From: an uncultured Clostridia bacterium
GTDB taxonomy: Bacteria; Bacillota; Clostridia; TANB77; CAG-508
DNA length: 17,988 nt
NCBI GenBank assembly: GCA_934121905.1
Contig: CAKOVI010000017.1
Coordinates: forward strand, 1 to 17,988
Reading direction: 5' to 3'
The notes beneath the pieces were generated by a model, which worked only from the letters and a program-made list of their open reading frames with translations, searched no databases and had not been told where the DNA came from. Below, piece by piece: positions 15,236-17,988 of this stretch. Each line of letters opens with the position of its first letter. Position 1 is the first letter of the stretch. The position numbers and the translations under genes are program-made.

Positions 15236-17161
15236 TTATTCAGTATTATCTTCGGAGAACTTAACAGGCTTTACTACAATTTCTACTGGTTCATCTTTTT
15301 TATAAACAAGTGTAGTTTCGCTATCATCTGGAATTGCATTAAAGTATGGTTCAATGTTTTCTATATCTTCTACTCGAAATTCATCATCACCATCAATATA
15401 AATTATTCCAAATCGATATTCTTCCATTTTATTGTCTGGATCTAATTTATAATAATCTTCTAATGGAAATACTCTAACAATAGCACTATTATTTTCAGCA
15501 AAGTTAAAATAAAACATTTGCTTTTGTAAATAATATGTTGCCTCTGTAAAATGAACATCATAATATTGTTGTAATCTCATTATTATTTCTCCAAATTCTT
15601 CTTCTGGCAGATAGTTACTAAATCTAACACTTCCTAATACATTACCTAATAACATAGGTTTTGTTGTGTCAATATAACCGTTTTCATATAATTCTTGACA
15701 TGGTTTACAAATCGAATCTCTAAAGTTTATTTGTTTAACAACAATTTCTTTACCAATTAAAGAAAGCTCTATATCATCAACATATTTCATTATAAGTTCT
15801 GATTGTTCTTGTCTTGTATAATGTTTCCAAGTTTTCATTCTTTCTTGATATTCTTTATTAAGCTTAATTTTATTTATGAAATCAATATCTCTTTTTAATA
15901 AAATATCTTTTGGTGTAAATCTTAATTCTTCTATACAGTCTGTTTCATTTAATTTGTTTTCTAATTCTATTATTACTTTTTCTACAATTTGTTTTTCTTC
16001 TTTATATTCTTTTACATCAAATGCTCCATTAAGATATGCATTTTTTATTCTATCTAATTTATCTTTTTGATTTTTTATTTCTTTTTGTAATTGTTCTTTT
16101 GGCTCATCAAATTTCTGTCTTATCATAGGCAAGAAGAACTGATTTACAACTGAATCATATTGTACTAATTCATCTATAAACTGATTAAAATACTTATTTA
16201 TAAGGTTTTCTCTAAACTCTATTTTACAATCGTGACAATAATAGTAGAAATAGGGTTTACCATTTTTCTTTGTTGTTGCTTTACCACCTAAAACACGATT
16301 ACAATTTGGACATTTTAATTTCTGCAAATATAAATAGGTTAATGTTCTTTGATAGTTTCTAGAATTTTTCTTTTTCTGTACTTGGCAATCTTCCCACATT
16401 TCTTTAGAAATAATAGGTTCTACTACATCTTCATAATAGGTAGGGTGTTTAGTATTCTTTCCATGAACAAAATCTCCTTTATATATTTCATTTTCAAGAA
16501 TACCAACAATAGTTGAATCTCTCCAATTATCCTTACCTAAAACTTTTTCCTCATTAAATAGATTGCTAATTTTTTGATAAGAATAGCCATTATAATATAA
16601 TTCAAATATTCTAACTACAATATCTTTAGTAGAATAATCAATTACTAACTTCTTATTTTCGTGTTTATATCCAAGAGGTGCTTTAGAAGGAATATGACCT
16701 TGTTTTATTGCACCAGCTAAACCTATTTTTGTTCTTTCACTAGTTCTTTCAATTTCATTTTGACTAACGCTCATTAAAAGTCTTGAAATCATTTTACCAT
16801 TTGCAGTAGTTGTATTTACTTCATCATTAGCACAATCAATATAAGCATTATTCTCATCTAAAAAAGTTATAAGATTTTCCCAATCATAAATACTTCTTGT
16901 TATTCTATCTAGTTTTAATGAAATAATAGTATTTATCTTTTTAGACTTAATATCTTCTTTTAATCTTTCAAACTCTGGTCTGAGATTACCAGTTTTTGCA
17001 CTTATTCCTGCGTCTTGATAATAATCTATAATTTCATAACCTTTAAATTTACAAAAAGTTTCTAGTCTTTCTCTTTGTTCTGGAAGACTAAAACCCTCAC
17101 GAGCTTGGTCTTCAGTAGATACTCTCATATACAATCCACATTTTTTCTTTTCTTCACCCAA
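15236..17161 (-). CDS. Large serine recombinase (TnpX-type integrase/transposase)
   Basis: The enzyme excises and integrates the element through a covalent phosphoserine intermediate. The N-terminal resolvase domain (about 8-150) has YMRVSTEDQ with the catalytic S15 and R13, LDRITRS (R86, R89) and an SQNEIERTSERTK helix. The recombinase domain (about 160-260; GYKHENKKLVID, NEIYKGDFVHGKN) is followed by a zinc ribbon (C284-x2-C287, C309-x2-C312), a coiled-coil segment (about 350-420) and an acidic C-terminal extension. The length of 641 residues is normal for large serine recombinases. The start is TTG at 17161, preceded by AGGAGGG at good spacing; no better start lies between it and the catalytic motif. 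It is controlled by a long leader with a terminator hairpin. Together with the MobV gene it indicates a Tn4451-type mobilizable element. Confidence 0.93.
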   Translation of the reverse strand: MGEEKKKCGLYMRVSTEDQAREGFSLPEQRERLETFCKFKGYEIIDYYQDAGISAKTGNLRPEFERLKEDIKSKKINTIISLKLDRITRSIYDWENLITFLDENNAYIDCANDEVNTTTANGKMISRLLMSVSQNEIERTSERTKIGLAGAIKQGHIPSKAPLGYKHENKKLVIDYSTKDIVVRIFELYYNGYSYQKISNLFNEEKVLGKDNWRDSTIVGILENEIYKGDFVHGKNTKHPTYYEDVVEPIISKEMWEDCQVQKKKNSRNYQRTLTYLYLQKLKCPNCNRVLGGKATTKKNGKPYFYYYCHDCKIEFRENLINKYFNQFIDELVQYDSVVNQFFLPMIRQKFDEPKEQLQKEIKNQKDKLDRIKNAYLNGAFDVKEYKEEKQIVEKVIIELENKLNETDCIEELRFTPKDILLKRDIDFINKIKLNKEYQERMKTWKHYTRQEQSELIMKYVDDIELSLIGKEIVVKQINFRDSICKPCQELYENGYIDTTKPMLLGNVLGSVRFSNYLPEEEFGEIIMRLQQYYDVHFTEATYYLQKQMFYFNFAENNSAIVRVFPLEDYYKLDPDNKMEEYRFGIIYIDGDDEFRVEDIENIEPYFNAIPDDSETTLVYKKDEPVEIVVKPVKFSEDNTE

Positions 17162-17178
17162 TTTATAACCCTCCTAAC

Positions 17179-17223
17179 AAAAAAGAGACATCAAAGTACA
17201 TACGAGTACTATTGACATCTCTT
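17179..17223 (-). terminator. Attenuator hairpin in the recombinase leader
   Basis: On the - strand, the arm 17223-17206 pairs with 17199-17183 (17 bp with two G-U pairs and one bulged T) around a 6-base loop, followed at once by TTTTTT (17184-17179). This is a textbook intrinsic terminator lying only 18 bases before the TTG start, with the ribosome binding site right after the T-run. Because a promoter lies upstream at 17342-17369, it should terminate most recombinase transcripts unless prevented. Confidence 0.75.
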
Positions 17224-17234
17224 AAATCCATTTA

Positions 17235-17291
17235 TCACGTAATAAAATACAATATAATTGTAATATAATATAAATTTTTCAAAGTACTCAT
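17235..17291 (-). CDS. Possible 18-aa leader peptide
   Basis: A short frame within the recombinase leader encodes MSTLKNLYYITIILYFIT and ends in TGA just before the terminator's first arm. Its first codons overlap GAGTACTTTGA, which can pair with that arm to make an alternative structure. The ribosome binding site is poor, so translation is uncertain. The arrangement is that expected of a translation-coupled attenuator, but there is no proof that it is translated. Confidence 0.3.
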   Translation of the reverse strand: MSTLKNLYYITIILYFIT

Positions 17292-17341
17292 AAATTTATA
17301 TATAGTTCTTGCCGAACAACTATACATAATTAATTGCCTAT

Positions 17342-17369
17342 ATTATATCACGATTTAAGGAAATGTCAA
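17342..17369 (-). promoter_or_regulatory. Promoter of the serine recombinase
   Basis: On the - strand, TTGACA (17369-17364) and TATAAT (17347-17342) are both perfect boxes, spaced by 16 bases. The predicted start near 17335 gives a leader of about 175 bases before the TTG at 17161. The promoter lies just past the stop of the upstream 89-aa gene, so the recombinase has an independent transcript. Confidence 0.8.
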
Positions 17370-17379
17370 TTTTTACAAA

Positions 17380-17649
17380 CTAAACTTTTTTCAAATATTC
17401 TTCTAATTCAGATAAGTGGATTTTATTTACTAAATTAGAAATATAAACATCATTAGAATAATTAAAAACTAGAAATGTAATATCTTTTATAATTACTCTA
17501 TGTGGCTCTATATATGAGAGATTTGTCTTTTCTATTTTTCTAATGCTACCATTAAGAAATATAGGTTTTACTTTAGCAAACTCACATATAAATTCTAGTC
17601 TTTGTTTTAGACTTTCCTCAAATTGTAATTCTTCTTTGATAATATTCAT
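17380..17649 (-). CDS. Uncharacterised small 89-aa protein
   Basis: I do not recognise this protein. It begins with a charged helix (MNIIKEELQFEESLKQRLEF) followed by a beta-rich middle (VKPIFLNGSIRKIEK; HRVIIKDITFLVFNYSNDVYI) and a C-terminal helix (LSELEEYLKKV). No signal peptide or membrane helix is seen. The ATG at 17649 has only a weak purine-rich sequence (AAGGGATGG) rather far upstream. No convincing promoter of its own was found, so it may be read through from the tRNA-Gly transcript. It lies between the tRNA and the recombinase, and could belong either to the host or to the mobile element's right end. Confidence 0.6.
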   Translation of the reverse strand: MNIIKEELQFEESLKQRLEFICEFAKVKPIFLNGSIRKIEKTNLSYIEPHRVIIKDITFLVFNYSNDVYISNLVNKIHLSELEEYLKKV

Positions 17650-17698
17650 TTTTCACACCATCCCTTCAATTTAGATTTAGGATGATTTTTTGCAAAAG

Positions 17699-17729
17699 AA
17701 AAAATCAACCATTTTACTGATTGATTTTT
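17699..17729 (-). terminator. Terminator of tRNA-Gly
   Basis: AAAAATCAA (17700-17708) and TTGATTTTT (17721-17729) form a 9-bp stem. On the - strand it is followed by a T-rich tail (TTTCTTTT). It lies about 40 bases after the 3' end of the tRNA. Confidence 0.6.
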
Positions 17730-17770
17730 ATATCTATCTGTTCTATAAAAAGTTCGAACAGAAACGTTAC

Positions 17771-17844
17771 TGGAGCGGGTAGAGGGAATCGAACCCTCAC
17801 AACCAGGTCGGAAGCATGGGATTCTACCATTAAACTATACCCGC
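17771..17844 (-). tRNA. trnG: tRNA-Gly (anticodon UCC)
   Basis: On the - strand, the acceptor arms GCGGGTA and TACCCGC pair fully. The D-arm shows AATGGTAG and the T-arm GGGTTCGATTCCC. The anticodon loop reads CTTCCGA, giving anticodon TCC. The 3' end is an encoded CCA (17773-17771) after discriminator T. The anticodon stem has one mismatch (T opposite C). The gene has its own promoter and terminator. Confidence 0.93.
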
Positions 17845-17856
17845 GACTTCTAAATG

Positions 17857-17885
17857 ATTATACTAAAAAAATAACTTTATTTCAA
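17857..17885 (-). promoter_or_regulatory. Promoter of tRNA-Gly
   Basis: On the - strand, TTGAAA (17885-17880) and TATAAT (17862-17857) are spaced by 17 bases. Transcription would start a few bases before the tRNA's 5' end at 17844. Confidence 0.75.
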
Positions 17886-17953
17886 TATAAAAATAGAAAA
17901 AATTAATAAATTTTTGTAGTGTTACAATAGATGTGAAACAAAATAACTAAAAA

Positions 17954-17982
17954 TTGAAAAAGTGATTTAAATCATATATAAT
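17954..17982 (+). promoter_or_regulatory. Promoter reading out of the window
   Basis: TTGAAA (17954-17959) and TATAAT (17977-17982) are spaced by 17 bases on the + strand. It presumably drives a gene beyond the right edge and is divergent from the tRNA promoter. Confidence 0.6.
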
Positions 17983-17988
17983 TGAGTT

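Noticed and set aside
17721..17906. 61-codon + strand ORF containing GAGRGNRTLT
   Set aside because: It reads through the antisense of tRNA-Gly; this peptide string is a well-known artefact of tRNA complement strands.
1..17988. CRISPR arrays, rRNA genes, insertion sequences with DDE transposases
   Set aside because: No regularly spaced repeats, rRNA signatures or transposase motifs were seen; the only recombinase is the large serine type.

Overview
The window is very AT-rich DNA (apart from one gene) with standard-code ORFs, strong purine-rich ribosome binding sites and near-consensus sigma-A type promoters. This points to a low-GC Firmicute, most likely a Clostridia-type or related gut bacterium; I cannot name the species. 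No rRNA or CRISPR is visible. One tRNA-Gly lies near the right end.

Left and centre (about 1-12130, all + strand) is a locus of three consecutive transcription units made mostly of uncharacterised proteins. Unit 1 (185-1243) encodes an acidic 199-aa protein and a basic 151-aa protein. Unit 2 (1565-7582) encodes an 1894-aa multidomain protein (helical repeats, a conserved unnamed region, a degenerate kinase-like segment and a C-terminal calcineurin-like metallophosphoesterase), followed by a small coupled gene that is frame-disrupted. Unit 3 (7899-12132) encodes an internally duplicated 279-aa protein, an N-formylglutamate amidohydrolase-family enzyme, a DHH-like/acetyltransferase-like fusion broken by a frameshift, and a 322-aa coiled-coil protein. 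Three of these proteins end in the same kind of short basic/hydrophobic tail (for example KSIFKFW, KSIFKK, KLSKIFKK). A 66-bp repeat occurs between units 1 and 2 and again between units 2 and 3. Together these suggest one functional locus. Its function is unknown; it is the best candidate here for an undescribed system.

Right part (about 12190-17370, - strand) is an integrative mobilizable element of the Tn4451 type: a large serine recombinase, a MobV/Pre relaxase with a hairpin-rich oriT-like region just upstream, a small downstream gene broken by an in-frame stop, and a clearly foreign, GC-richer cargo gene with its own promoter and terminator. The recombinase has a long leader with a terminator hairpin, a possible competing antiterminator and a possible 18-codon leader peptide, which looks like attenuation control. 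A perfect 20-bp inverted-repeat terminator separates the + strand locus from the - strand element.

The right edge holds an unidentified 89-aa gene, tRNA-Gly(UCC) with its own promoter and terminator (- strand), and a strong + strand promoter firing out of the window.

Three genes carry disruptions (two +1 frame shifts and one nonsense codon). Assembly error, real decay and recoding cannot be told apart from sequence alone.
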